Assembly (NCBI RefSeq): GCF_026262505.1
Contig: NC_067205.1
Span: 8,928,001-8,992,000 of the forward strand
Direction of reading: 5' to 3'
DNA from: Trichomonas vaginalis G3
Taxonomy: Eukaryota; Parabasalia; Trichomonadida; Trichomonadidae
DNA: 64,000 nucleotides
How positions within the stretch are numbered: the first letter of the stretch is position 1; every line of letters starts with the position of its first letter. Shown in pieces: positions 7,977 to 19,814 of this stretch. The notes under the pieces were generated by a model. It searched no databases. It saw only the letters and a program-made list of their open reading frames with translations, and had not been told where the DNA came from. Both the position numbers and the translations under genes were made by a program.

Positions 7977-8139
7977 ATGAAAAAAAATTAATTTTAAATT
8001 TTAATAAATAGTTTCAAATATATATTGAATTTCCTCATATTTCTTCTGAACATAATTATCTAACACAATATATTATGATTTGAAACATTATACACAATCA
8101 GAATTTTGATTTTCTCTTTTTTAAATCTATAACCTTGTA

Positions 8140-8145
8140 CAATGA
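8140..8145. repeat. target-site duplication CAATGA, left
   Basis: CAATGA here and at 32037-32042 directly flanks the complete Polinton. Six bp is the usual Polinton target duplication length. The last A could also belong to the A run. Confidence 0.85.
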
Positions 8146-8203
8146 AAAAAAAAAAAAAAAAAAAAAAAGGTAGTGGGGCTTCCAGGGGCTGCGCCCCTTC
8201 TAG
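8146..8203 (+). repeat. Polinton left terminal inverted repeat with hairpin
   Basis: A run, then GGTAGTGGGGCTTCCAGG, then the hairpin GGGGC-tgc-GCCCC (8185-8197), then CTAGCCCC. The right end has a different hairpin sequence at the same position. Confidence 0.85.
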
Positions 8204-8505
8204 CCCCTAAGAAATTTTGCCCAAGACCCAAGAGGAGGACCGAACCCCAGCCGACCAGCCGGTGACTTTTTTGTAGAGCACTCAAAATAGTATAACTTTG
8301 TCCGGACAAGTAAGGGTCTATCGTCGCTACAGGAAAAGTTACGGGCGTTCCAAGGAAGTATACTTTGAGAAGACTTTCCCCCTTATAGAATGAGATAGGA
8401 CGGTTATTTTACAAAACTGACAACACTTTGACCGAGTAGTTTTTTGTGCTGAACAAAAAGTGTCATATAAACATCTGTCAAAAACTGTTTTTTACTTCAC
8501 TTAAA
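8204..8505. other. non-coding leader of Polinton copy 2
   Basis: About 300 bp without a credible gene, less AT-rich than its surroundings. It contains the palindrome TTGTCCGGACAA near 8297-8310. It is probably the promoter region of the first gene. Confidence 0.45.
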
Positions 8506-11500
8506 ATGCCACGTAAGCTACGTAAGAATATACGTAAGAGGAAGGGAGCATTGAAACATCCAATAGTAAAACTGACACCACAACAACAGTTGCAACAACA
8601 AATGATGAATGACCCCACTATGTTGCAACAAATGTCAAGCAACCCTATGCTTTTAAACCGAGTTATTGGTGCACAGAGTGGAGGTTTAAGAGCGGCACTT
8701 TTAGCGAAAATGGCAGGCTATGGTGGAGCTGCAGACGGAACAGCTTATAACCCTCAAAGTCAAATGAATTTGAGTTCACTCAAAAATCAAATAACAGATG
8801 TCAAAAAGTCAAACATAGACATACAGAAACAAATAAGTGAAAACGAAAAGAAACTAGAATATGACAGACACACAAAGAAACTCAATGAGTTAAACGTAGA
8901 GAAAAAGAAGAAAGAAGAACAACTGAAAGAACTAAGTACAGAGGAATATGCGAAAAAAGTGTCAGAAAAAGCAGCAGAAGTAGCAAAAATGGAACAAGAT
9001 GTTATAAATTTGAAAAACCATACTACTCAATATAAAGTACTGAAAGATGAAGAAATAAAACAAAAAGCCCTGAAGACATATATGGATAGCGATGAGTATA
9101 AAAAAGAAGTTGAAGCAAATGTAAAGGCAGAAAAACTTTTACAGTTGCAAAACCAAACCGTACAGTATGAAAACTTAGCACAAGAAAGTAAAAATAACGA
9201 CGCAGCCATGCAAAAGGCAATGAAAAGCGCAGAATATATAAAAGCTAATAATGACTGGTTAGATGCCCAAGCCAACGCCAAAGCAGCCCAACTTATAGGG
9301 TCAATAAGGACAAAAATACAAGCGGATGAAGACAGTTCAAATGAAGCTTTAATGAATGCTGACTTTAAGAACGCCTTCGAAGCTCTTCATAGTAAGGTGA
9401 AACTAGTGAACGACTTCTCATCTGGAAAGAAACTGAAGTCTGAAGGTTTCGACAAAGAGTTAAGAGAAGTAGCACAAAATATGACGAAAATAACAGATGC
9501 AGCAACGAGACAAGCAGTTCAAAGTGCCTATGACGCCGTTAGAGCAACTGTTGTGGAAAGTCAAGAAAAAGAGTTACAACAGACCAAAACAGACCTAGTA
9601 AATGCTTTCTTAAAAACGAAAAGTCAGGTAGGACATTATGCTGCAGATGGAACATATGTGCCAGCTGGTGGAACTTATATACCAGCTGGTGGAACTTATA
9701 TACTAGCTAGTGGAACTTATATACCACCAAACCCTCCAAGAGAAGCACCTGCACCAGGACTACCTAAAACATTTACATCGTCACATGGACACAGACACAG
9801 GCATGCACCAAAACCAACACAACAACCAACAGTTCAAAATCCAGCACAACAACCAACAGTTCAAAACACTGCACCACAACCAACAGTTCAAAACACTGCA
9901 CCACAACCAACAGTTCAAAACACTGCACCACAACCAACAGTTCAAAACACTGCACAACAACAACCACAAACAGAGCAAGGACATAAAAGAAGTAGAGAAC
10001 AAGGAAACCAAGAATTCTTAAAAATGCTTAAGGAAAATTATGGTTACCCAGATACTCTTGACTTTAGTGACAGATATAAAGAAGCTATTAGAAAGTTCAA
10101 GGAAGGAAATACTGACCCGAACCTATTTAGCTTTATGGTTCAGCACCAAATGGGATATAATTTCAAACCTGGAAAATACAAGCTCGCTAAGGGATATGAT
10201 TTAATAGCATATCATCCAAATGACATGACTGAATTTACTCCGAGATATTTGGTGTCAGAGCTAAATGATAATTCAACTCTCTTCATGAAACGCGTAAAAA
10301 ATAGAGACGGAACGAAAGAAGAAAGGTTTATGAGTCCGGATGACTTAGATAGGGAACTTTTTAAAAACGGTCTCGGAATATATGAAATGCCAGCAGATGA
10401 GGTACAAGAAACTCCACAGGAAGAAGTTCAGATACAACCAGACATGGAAGAAATAGTTCAGCAACAACAGCTAGAAGAGCCTGAAGGAAACAAACAAGTC
10501 CCTCCTTTGGAAACTAACTTCACAGAACTAGATGAAGATTTGGAACAGCCGAAAAATCTTGACCCTCAACAAGTGTATGCGGGGAATATGGAATCTTTCC
10601 AAGAGTCTAAGAAAAATTCGGCTGACATAGTAGAAGAATATCGAAAAATGTTCGCCGACATACAAAAGACTCCAACATCAGATGAAAATATTCAGCATAG
10701 AATGGAAGAACTGAAAGAAAGTGTACGCAAATACAACAATCCTTTTTACTTACGACCATATAACGTTCAATCTTTGGCTGAACTCGGTGAAAATAAAAGG
10801 TTAAATTTCAACAAAACATATAGAAATGAAACATTGTTTAAAGTTCATTCAGAACCTAACCAATATGGAAACAAACCTACTTTTGTTTCTGCAGACTATG
10901 GAACTACAATGAGATGGGGTCATAAAGCTAATCCGGATAGGTGGTTCATAAACTTACAACCACAATTCCAAGAAGTTGTAGACGCAATGGAAGTGAATGG
11001 TGAACCAGATATAGCTGGTATTTTCAGCGCGGCTTTAATGCCATTGAAAGATATGAAAGATGCAGATATTTTGAACCAGTATGAAATGAACATGGCTGAT
11101 GGAAATATAACACCTGACGTTCTAAAACATTTATCTCAAAGAACTACACAGAACCATAGAGATGGTATATTTGGTGAAGAGTTTAGAAAGAAAGTTAGGG
11201 AGAGAGAAGGAAGAGAACCTATTGTACATGACCTTGCAAACGAAAGTTTACAAAATGTCATAAAAACTTACTTTGCAGACAATGAACCGAGAAGGGATGA
11301 ATATTTAAGAAAACTCAAATGGACAGTACCAAATGAAATGTTAGTATTGAAAAACATGTTCCTTGACAAAATAAAACCAACTACAGAAATAAATGACGCA
11401 AGACTGAAACATTGGGTAAAAGCTTTCCCATTCACAAAAGATATTATTGTAACATGGAAAGAAAACCAGAATGGCTACAAAAACATATATTTGGAAACGA

Positions 11501-11878
11501 GCATATTCCATATGGACAAGCTATATTTGAAGAGCTTGAACCGGAAACTCAGGAAAGAGTCATGCAAACAATACGCGAAGACTCAAATACAAACTATGAC
11601 AAAAATCTTTCTAGGATATAGGTTACCTGAGATGGGCGACCAGAGCCCAAAGGCAAAAAGGACATGGGAAATTTACAACATACTAGGTGAACATGAGGCA
11701 AAGATGCAACAACTTGAAGCAGAGGGCAAGTTACCAAAGCGACACCAAAGAAGAGATAGAACAAAGTGAAAGTAGTGAAGAAGTAACTTCATCTAGTGAA
11801 AGTAGTGGCAATGAAGGAAAAAGAAGAGTTAAAAACTCAGTCAGGAAGAAAGTGAAGCTTGGTACGAAACAATTATGA
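8506..11878 (+). pseudogene. Polinton large coiled-coil structural-type protein
   Basis: The first and largest gene of the element. The start at 8506 (MPRKLRKNIRKRKGAL) gives a basic N-terminus. A Gln/Met-rich segment follows, then a long Lys/Glu/Ala coiled coil (roughly residues 100-330), then GGTYIPA-type repeats and five 9-residue PQPTVQNTA repeats (27-bp DNA repeats at 9822-9958). The C-terminal half is globular (for example NKPTFVSADYGTTMRWGHKA) and the end is Ser/Glu-rich, then basic. The family is not named with certainty; large coiled-coil proteins upstream of the capsid gene are known in Maverick elements. Coding sequence extends to about 11878; the gene looks broken, with one or two breaks. 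Confidence 0.6.
9822..9958 (+). repeat. 27-bp coding minisatellite
   Basis: Five tandem units encode PQPTVQNTA within the large coiled-coil gene. Minus-strand frames over it are repeat shadows. Confidence 0.8.
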
Positions 11879-11917
11879 CAAATAAATCCAACTATTCTAT
11901 ATTTTTACCCATATGAA

Positions 11918-13517
11918 ATGTACGCCGCTCAGAATATAACGCCAACAGTTTTGGATGCCATGAACGGAAATGTTTCCGAATGGTATAACGAATGCGACAA
12001 TGCCATTAGAAGGTCAGAAATAGTTCCTGGAACTTACGAATATACAACTGCTGTTCTTATGGAAACGTAGGTGAGTTTGGAGAAGGTTCTTCAACAACAG
12101 TAGATATTGCTTGCGACAGGTTTCATATTATTTCTATTGACAACTCATTCTTATACGTGGAACAAGACATTGAAATAAAACCTTCTGCCAAGTTGTCTGA
12201 CAAGAAAGGTTGCAATGGAATTTCTATGTCGGATACCAATATGCTCCAGAAGTTTTCATGGGATATAAGATATATTCTAACTCTGACTTAGTTCAAACAG
12301 TAACATGGGCAAACTATGAATGGTTCGCTTTGAGAAACTCAGTACAACCACAAGCTAGAGAACAAACAGACCAGTATGCAAATATTGAGAAAATAAGAAG
12401 ACTTGACCCTAACGTTCCAGGAGTTTATGTTAACCTTTCTGGTTCAGATGGAACTGCTGCCACTAAAGTAAAACTGAAACTTAGAGTTCCTTTGTCATCT
12501 TTCCTCATCTTCAGGTTTTTAAGATACTTGCCAAACTGGGCAGGAAAAATTTCTATTGAACTTACTCCAAGCAAAAATAACTTAGTCATTGCACCAACAC
12601 AAGACCCATTCAGCATTACTATAGCTGGAACTGGTGGAGCCAAGTTCTGTGACTTTTGCAAAGACAAAGTTGACTTAGACTTTGGTTTCTCAAACTTCAA
12701 CAATGAAGTAAACTATTATTTCAATGCTGCTGGAACTGCTTGGGACCAGTTAAGTTCACATGCGAAAAATTTGAATGCAAGAGAATAGAAAGCAGACTTG
12801 CAGTCTATATGTTGGACCCAGATATTTCAAATGCTTTAGCTGCCAAATATATTGCAGTTCCACTTATGTTCCCTATACACCAAATATCTGTCAAAGACTT
12901 TGCAGGTGAAGTTGGAAACCAAAGTGCTGACCCAGGTGCAAGAACAGATATTGCTTTAACAAATGCAATGAAACATGCAGATACTATGTTTGTACTGTTC
13001 AGACGAACTATAAATGACTATTCTTGTTTCTACAACCCCGGTATTAAATATCATATAAACATAGATGGCAAATATTATCCAAGAGAAGAATATTCTACAG
13101 TTGAGGATATGAGGTCATACAACTTGACATTAGATGCTATGAACTTTAACAACAACTTCACAACAACCATAAACCCTGAAATGCAAAGTTCTATTATGCC
13201 ATATGTGAAAGTATGGACTCATACAGGAGGTCAAAAAACTCAATACAAATGGAGACCGTTCAAACTTTTGGCTTGGCATTCCATTTGCTGACTCAGAAGA
13301 CTTTATGGGTGGTATTTCAACTGTTGGTACTGTACAAATACAATATACTGGTGACAGAGACGGTCCAGATGAACTGAGAGCAAAGAAGTTTACAAAACCA
13401 ATAGCACTTTTCACGGAAGATGCTCTTTTGAAGATTCGTTCGATGAAACCTGCTGGGGCTCCTCAGATTGGCATAACGACAGCTTCCATCGAGCAGATTT
13501 TGGCAGCAGGTCAGTAA
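11918..13517 (+). pseudogene. Polinton major capsid protein (double jelly-roll)
   Basis: Starts MYAAQNITPTVLDAMNG. Segments typical of Polinton capsid proteins include YANIEKIRRLDPNVPGV, FRFLRYLPNWAGKISIEL and YNPGIKYHINIDGKYYP-like sequence, with a C-terminus FTEDALLKIRSMKPAG. Length (about 1.6 kb) and place after the coiled-coil gene fit the major capsid protein that builds the icosahedral shell. Assignment is by resemblance to the family from memory. It is a fossil, broken in about four places. Confidence 0.7.
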
Positions 13518-13829
13518 GTTGTTCTTGAACTGACTTCTCTCCGTCAAATATGACAGTACGCCAGTTTTGACATAATATTGTAAGATAAACTTACCTTTAG
13601 AAATATCTGTAAGTTTTGAAGTTATATTTTTGTCTGCTTCAAGAACTTTCACCATTTCAGTTATACCAACTTTCTTTGCTTTATGAAAATATTTTGGTTC
13701 AGCAAAGACTGCTATTCTATAACATTTACCATTGTTTGTATAAAGAACTATTCTGTCAATGTATTTGTATTGTTTGTGTGTGTAAACTTTGTTCTGCTTC
13801 AATTCGAAGAGATACTCGAATACGTCCAT
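13510..13829 (-). pseudogene. small Polinton protein, unknown
   Basis: About 105 residues starting MDVFEYLFELKQNKVYTHK, with YIDRIVLYTNNGKCYRIAV. It converges on the capsid gene and its 3' end runs into it. No family is recognised. Confidence 0.4.
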
Positions 13830-13847
13830 CTTTTTATTCTAAGTAAA

Positions 13848-14413
13848 ATGTCATTTCCGAAAAATAGAAGCGTGAGTGTTTCAAAAGGTTTAATGGCGGT
13901 GGCAGATGTGAAGTTAAATTCACCAACTCAAACAAACAGTCAAAGTGTTGTTGTCAATGTCAAAGACAGAGATGTTGAAGTGGGGAAACCATACGAAGAC
14001 GAAGATGGTATAACAATTGTTCCTGTAAAAGAACAACCACATATCCTGAAGTTAGCAGAGACTTAAGTTCTGTTGCAGATATTCGAAACGACTACCAACA
14101 ACTGAAAGACAAACTTCAAACTCAGGAGAAGATTTGTCAAGCTTTAAGTATAATGTTAAACTTGGTCGAACACAACCCTGTAAAAGTGAACTCATATGTC
14201 ATTGCACCTCATGAAAGTTTGAAAGAACTATTGAAACTTTTGACAGAGGCAGACGATATAAACATCAAAGAAATAGAACCCGACATTAGTTGCTGTGGTG
14301 TTTCATATAATGTCATTGACAAGATATACGTTATGAAAGGAGGTGAAACGTTGAACTTAAAGTATAGTTTCCCAGACGTCATAAAAATATTTGACGACCA
14401 CAACATTCATTAA
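13848..14413 (+). pseudogene. Polinton protein of unknown function
   Basis: Starts MSFPKNRSVSVSKGLMAV, preceded by TTTTTATTCTAAGTAAA. A charged N-terminal part is followed by a Leu-rich helical part (KELLKLLTEADDINIKEIEP). It is broken once or twice. No family is recognised. Confidence 0.4.
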
Positions 14414-14433
14414 AATTTATTTGCTAAGTAAAA

Positions 14434-14666
14434 ATGTCAAAACTTCTTGAAAGATGTTTGAAGAAAAAATAATATAGACTTTATTTCATGTAAAGGACTT
14501 TACACACTTTTGAACGATATGAAAGACCCTGTTTTTGTTTGTTCGTGTAGACAAAGGAAAGTTCTATGTCTTTACAAAATATTTGAACTTCTTAGACAGA
14601 GAACTTCAAGAAACGCCATGTGAAAGTTTAGATGAAGTTCTTCTCCACTTTCAGAAAAACTTTTAA
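14434..14666 (+). pseudogene. small Polinton gene remnant
   Basis: Starts MSKLLERCLKKK after a TAAGTAAAA element. It is short and broken, with no recognised family. Confidence 0.3.
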
Positions 14667-14676
14667 ATATATATAA

Positions 14677-15475
14677 ATGGCAGAAGATATAATGGTTTAT
14701 ACTATTACGACTAAAAACCCTGAGTCATAAATTCTATAACAACAAACTTACAAAGTCCTCAAGGACGATATTGTAAACTAACTTTAAAACACAATGACGA
14801 CTAAAGCCTGTTTTGCTCTTTTGACACCAGAAGACTTTATTGTTGTGAATGGTAAAAATACTCCTTTGAAGATACTTACTCAGATATACCACCAACAGGT
14901 TTTGTTGACTTATTTAAATACTTTAAGTACAGGTGTAACATGTGCTGCAACTAGAGCAGGTTTCATTATGTTTGGATGTCCGACTGAGTTTACTATAAAC
15001 AATATGAGCTATAATACAAAACTTATTTCTGGTTTTTACTACCAACAGTTTCCTATAACAGGAAAAGGTGTCATACAAGGAATGTCTATTCCATTGACAT
15101 TAAGCACACCAATCTTATATATTGTTTCAAACTTAGGTTCAAAGTGTTATTCGAATGTCGACAGAAACTATTATGACCAAAAGATACTTATGCGTATAAA
15201 CAATACTTTCTCTGCTGGTTTGCCTATTGTTCATTCGAATGCAGAATTTTCAACCTTAGTGAACTCAAACACTTTGGCAAGTATAACGTTGGACATTAGT
15301 TGACGCAAACTTTGTTCCTGTAAAACTTTTATGTCCTATGTATTTGTCAATGACGGCAGAAAGTTTCGAATTGGAAGATGCAACTGGTGAAAGTATTGTA
15401 TTACAAGAACAACTTCAACAACAAATAGCTCAAGAACAACAAATGCAACAAATGGAACAACAAAGTCAAGAATAA
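14677..15475 (+). pseudogene. possible Polinton minor capsid (penton-like) protein
   Basis: The gene starts MAEDIMVYTITTKN and encodes a beta-rich protein with FALLTPEDFIVVNGKN, ISGFYYQQFPITGKGVI and PLTLSTPILYIVSNLGSK. It ends in a Gln-rich tail. Size, beta-strand pattern and position between the capsid and helicase genes suggest the single jelly-roll minor capsid protein, but no diagnostic motif is visible. It is broken in a few places. Confidence 0.35.
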
Positions 15476-15502
15476 AAAAAATATTTTTTTATTTTTATAA
15501 AA

Positions 15503-16737
15503 ATGTACAGAATAGATGTTTCAGATTTTTATGACTTCCAAGCATTCAGAAATATGTGTCCATTTCGAGACTATAACAAAGCAGTCGAGAATTTGAAACG
15601 TTTAGTCATTTATGTCGACTCTGCCCCAGAATGTTATGTTATGAAAGAATGGGATGTTGTCTTTAACAAACCAAGAGCAACAATAGTGTCTGAACAAGAA
15701 TGTAGACAGAAACTTAAGAAAATAAAAGTTGTACAAGTTGGAATGAAGATGTTAGATGCTTGGGATATCTTATTGTCAAAGTTAGAAGATTTTTCAGTTC
15801 GAGGTATAAAGTTTTATACACCTTCTCCAAACTTCTATTCTATCTTCACTGGATATAAATATGAACAAGTAGAATGGAAAGAAAATATTATAGAAGCTTG
15901 GTTAGACCATGTCAAAGAAATTATATGCAATGGAAACGAAAAGGTTTATGAGTATATCTTATGTTGGTTTGCAAATATCTTACAACATCCAAGTGCTAAA
16001 AATGAAACTGCTCTCATTATAATTGGAAAACAAGGAACTGGTAAGAATACTTTCTTTACAGATATCTTATGCAAACTATTAGAGGGCTATTCGAACCCTA
16101 ATATGACAAACTTAGAAAACATCTGCGGTAAATTTAACTCCTCAATAGAGAATATGAAACTTATAGTTTGCAATGAACTTCAAAGTATAGATACAACAAA
16201 AGTTTTGAACTCAGATGCTTTGAAGAGTCTTATAACAGACAAAGTTGGAGTTGTTGAAAGAAAATATAAAGACCAAAGAGTTTGTGAAAATGTTGCAAAC
16301 TTCATTATGGTTTCAAACAATACTGTTCCGATGAAGTTAGAAAGTTCTGACAGAAGATATGTAGTTGTCAGAACGTCAGATTCTCATATGCAAGATACAG
16401 AATATTTTGACGACTTAGCAGAAACTTTGACATCTGACTTTTACAACCACTTGTTCTCATATTTTATGACATTAGATATTTCAAAGTTCAATCCAAGAAA
16501 ATTCCACATACCGAAGAGAGACAAACATTGTTAGAAGCAAACAAGAGTGTATATGAACTGTTCATAGATGAAACTGACTTTGAGTGTTTAGATGAAAGGT
16601 CATTGTACGATTCGTATAAACAATATTGTCAAGAATATGGTTATATGACAGCTTCTAAACGAACATTCTTGGCAAATGTCAAAAGTCTTTTAGATGTTCA
16701 GAATGGTGTATATACAAAGAAAATTTTTTCTGAGTAA
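15503..16737 (+). pseudogene. superfamily 3 helicase (D5-like) of Polinton
   Basis: Walker A IIGKQGTGKNTFF lies near residue 172, Walker B-type MKLIVCNEL near 217, and a C-terminal sensor-like NFIMVSNNTVPMKL with downstream RRYVVVRTSD. Together these define the viral D5/SF3 helicase core, which unwinds replication origins. The C-terminal part (SVYELFIDETDFECLDERS) resembles the winged-helix tail of D5 proteins. The gene is preceded by TTTTTATAAAA and looks broken once. Its presence without a recognisable polymerase B is notable. Confidence 0.8.
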
Positions 16738-16774
16738 ATTTTTTTAAAAAATATTTTTTTATCCGATAGAAAAG

Positions 16775-17189
16775 ATGACGAAATTCATCTCAGTAAACAA
16801 GTACATGTCAGGACTTAAAGAAGAACTAGACCCATTCAATATTTGAATGTTTACTTCTACCATTTTGAAAGTCTTCATTCAGCAAAGTTTGGAACATCGA
16901 ACCAGTTAAGTTTGCTATTGTGACTAAAAATGGTGCGAAATTTGAAGACTTAGACATAGAAGGTTTGTTAACAGTCAAGAAAGTTTTGACAGAAGGTTCT
17001 CAACCTTAAAGAAGGCAAAGCATACAAACTTGTTATACCTTATGAACCAAAGAAAGCAGACGACTATGAATATTATGAGTCTAAGATAGTTGAAGTTCAA
17101 GGTAAATTGGGTAAAAAGATTTTAGAGTCTAAGCCAGTGTTTGCTCCTAAAAGGAAGAGAACATTGACATTGACCCAGAAATGTTCTAA
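16775..17189 (+). pseudogene. small Polinton protein remnant
   Basis: Starts MTKFISVNKYMSGLKEELD and later carries KAYKLVIPYEPKKAD. It is interrupted several times. Function unknown. Confidence 0.35.
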
Positions 17190-17205
17190 AAATAAAAGTT
17201 TATTT

Positions 17206-17658
17206 TTACATGTCAAATTTCTTTTTCTCTGGAACTGGTTCAGGTTCTTTCTTCTCTTCTTCTACTTTTTTTCTTTCTTTTCTTTCTTCTTCTTTTCTGG
17301 TGGAGTTATGTCAAATTTGGCGCAACTATATTTATGTAAAAGTTCTTTGTCCTTTAATAGCTCTTCTATTCTGTTTTCTATTTCATCTTCAAGAACAGCG
17401 CATGTGTCTTCTTTGCATTCTAAAACTTTTGTTGGACTTCATCTTTTCCAATCGGTGTCATCTCTGTCAACAAGTCTGTCATTGACAAATTTTTAAGACT
17501 GCTCTGCTTAATGTTTTATGGTTCTTGTCATATTCCCAGAAACAGAACTTTAGAACAAATTCACCTTTCTTGTTTACACTATGTAAGATTTTATGGTCGA
17601 CAGATGTTTTGCTGTCAAAAAGCTTGTCTCGAATATAGATAGCGAAATCGCTAGACAT
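17206..17658 (-). pseudogene. small charged Polinton protein remnant
   Basis: On the minus strand it starts MSSDFAIYIRDKLFDSKT and ends in a Lys/Glu/Pro-rich tail with EPEPVPEKKKFDM. It is broken. Plus-strand frames here are Ser/Phe-rich shadows. Confidence 0.35.
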
Positions 17659-17693
17659 TTTCTAAAAGATAAAAATTTTAATTTTTCTAAAAT

Positions 17694-18555
17694 ATGTTAG
17701 AAAAAAAGTTTGCTGACATTGACAAGAAATTTGAGAATGTTTTAAACAAGAACAAGAGGAAGTTAGAAAAATGCTCAGATAAAACCTATACATGACAAGT
17801 TCTTATTTGCTCAGAATGGTATAACAGGTCTAATTGCACCACCTGGGTCGGGTAAGACTTTCACTTATCTTAAAATGGCTGCACAACAACAAGAACTAGA
17901 TGAGAAGAACCCATTCTATGAGTTAGTTGTCATTTGTAGTACTTCTGGTCAATTTGACCAAACCGTCAATTCGTTCAAAGATATTATAAAGAAGTCTAAG
18001 TTAGTATGTATAAAGGATACTGAGTTGTTAGATTGGATAAAGAAGTACCAAAGAAGAGTTTTGAAGTACAATGCTATAAATGAGTATATAAATTCTAAGT
18101 TTAAAGACCCAAATGAGGAAATGCAGAGAATATTAGAGAAGAAACACTTCAGAAACAAACAGAAAGAGATAGAATACATTTCGAAGAAATTGCAATCTTA
18201 CGATTGGAAGACATACCCTCATAGATGTCTTCTTATCTTAGATGATTTCGCCTCTCATCCTTTGTTAAAGAACAGAGAACAAGATATGTGTCGAATTCTT
18301 AAGAAGCTCAGACACTTTAACATTTCAGTCGTATATTGTGTACAGACAGCAAAGAGTTTAAGTAAGGATGTTAAAAGAATACTTACTGACATTATACTTT
18401 TCCCCGGATTGTCCGAAGACGATTTCATGGAACTTATGAAAGAGTCCATGGCAGGTAAGTTTGACAGACATGAACTATGGAGAAGTACAAAGTCATACAA
18501 GACCCTCATACTTCTTTCAGAATTCATATCTACGCAAACAAAGTTCAAATTGTAA
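17694..18555 (+). pseudogene. A32/FtsK-HerA-type DNA packaging ATPase
   Basis: The sequence contains a P-loop GLIAPPGSGKTFTYLK (about 17830-17870) and a Walker B RCLLILDDFASHP (about 18230), followed by a sensor region VVYCVQTAKSLSKDVKR. This is the pattern of the A32-like ATPase that pumps DNA into capsids in Polintons and nucleocytoplasmic viruses. It lies downstream of the capsid and helicase genes. The 5' part looks broken; the ATPase core is well kept. Confidence 0.75.
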
Positions 18556-18588
18556 AAAGTCAAGCTTGAAAAATGTAAGTGTTTAGTC

Positions 18589-18642
18589 TTAGTAAGTCTG
18601 TTGTGGTGCTGGGGCTGTCGGTTCTTCTGGCTTTGGAGGCAT
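18589..18642 (-). pseudogene. short Pro-rich remnant, paralogue of 23687-23944
   Basis: Encodes MPPKPEEPTAPAPQQTY, close to the N-terminal part of the gene at 23944 (PKPEEPKAPQQS). It stands divergent from the remnant at 18930 with a 22-bp repeat array between them, the same layout as at 23.7-24.6 kb. Confidence 0.4.
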
Positions 18643-18677
18643 TCAGGAAGAGGAACGTCCAGTCATCCGTTTGTGTC

Positions 18678-18929
18678 CTGTCGGAAGGAAAGAACTTTTC
18701 CAGTTGTCGGGAAAAACTTTTTCTGTCGGAAGGAAAAACTTTTTCTGTCGGAAGGAAAAACTTTTTCCTGAAGTTCGACCAAAAAGTTCTCAATTTCGAA
18801 AATTTGAATGGTTTACGGGACGACAACTGGAAAATTTTTTCTTGTCGTCGGGAAAAATTTTTTCTGTCGGAAGGAAAATTTTTTTCTGTCGGAAGGAAAA
18901 ACTTTTTCTGTCGGAAGGAAGGACTCGGA
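18678..18929. repeat. 22-bp repeat array A with central core
   Basis: Units of about 22 bp contain GTCGGAAGGAAAAACTTT. They are interrupted at about 18769-18838 by a core with AATTTGAATGGTTTACGGGA, then resume up to the start codon at 18930. The layout equals array B at 23945-24277, whose units are different but whose core also contains TTTACGGGA (18812-18820 here). Confidence 0.75.
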
Positions 18930-19028
18930 ATGCCAGAAGGATTTGACAAGGCAATTTACTTTATAGAGCTACCTGAGCATCTGAAGTCAAGCTTGAAAAT
19001 AAATGGTTCATTTACTCTACTTGTTTGA
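18930..19028 (+). pseudogene. short remnant, paralogue of 24278-24643
   Basis: 32 residues: MPEGFDKAIYFIELPEHLK and so on, matching the start of the 121-aa protein at 24278 (PLDEAIYLIEINEVVKQYL). It appears truncated at its 3' end, where it overlaps the tail of the KilA-N gene. Confidence 0.45.
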
Positions 19029-19814
19029 AGTTGTCAAAATACTCTGTTATTTTTTCCTTTAACAATGGCAAATCTTCTTTGAAGGTAAGTATTGTACAAA
19101 CCTTTCATATCATAGTGTGTTTGAGGTAAAGTATCTTGAACTATTTGTTTCACATCTTTTTGGGGTCATTGAAATCGGTAAGTTTTCGCGATAGAACCAA
19201 TTTCTGTCAGATTTGTAAATCTTAGCAAGGTCGTAAAAGCTTTTGTTGTTTCTTCTGACTAAATGCAACATAACATATCTTTATCTTCTTCTTTCTCCAT
19301 ATCTTCAGTATAAATCATATACTTATAGTTCTTTTCCTTTCCTTTTGGTACCGAACGTGGTATTCTTTTCTGAATGTTTTTGTCTTTTGCTTCAAGCTTG
19401 TTCTCTAGCTCTTCACGTTCTTGTCTATGAATTTCATCTAACATCATGAAAATATAACAAGCGTAACGAGGTGAAGCCACATTGCACAGCATTTACAAGA
19501 AGTCTATGTACATACCAGCCTCTCAAACCATTTAGCAAATTTTTACGATTTTCGTACGGAATCTCGACTCGCGGTTTTCCTCGGGTCGCAAACATATGAG
19601 GAAATTCTTCTAAAAGTTCTTTTGTCTGTTGGTTTTCAAACCAATGATGTGCTTGCTTTGTAGAACGAAGAGCATTCAAAATACTTTGCATTTGGTACAT
19701 ATCGTCTTTGACCGAACGAATGAGACGGAGTTGTTTGTTAAACTGAACCCACTCATATTCTTCATTTATGGCTTCATGGACTATAACTGTTGTTGTGTTC
19801 TCTGATGTTGACAT
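19012..19814 (-). pseudogene. KilA-N domain protein
   Basis: Starts MSTSENTTTVIVHEAINEEY. A KilA-N-type core is visible around LLNGLRGWYVHRLLVNA and YACYIFMMLDEIHRQERE, followed by a charged linker and a C-terminal domain with RSVPKGKEKNYKYMIYTED. KilA-N domains bind DNA and are common in large DNA viruses and phages. The gene is broken in a few places. Pieces of it recur at 21.2-21.8 kb. Confidence 0.55.

Noticed and set aside
8146-8168. poly(A) tail of a retroelement
   Set aside because: Matched by a T run at the other end with inverted termini and 6-bp duplications, so it is part of the Polinton ends.
9773-10011. minus-strand Val/Leu/Cys-rich frames
   Set aside because: They translate the 27-bp minisatellite of the coiled-coil gene.
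18560-18949. Lys/Phe/Ser-rich frames on both strands at 18.6-18.95 kb
   Set aside because: Repeat translations of array A.
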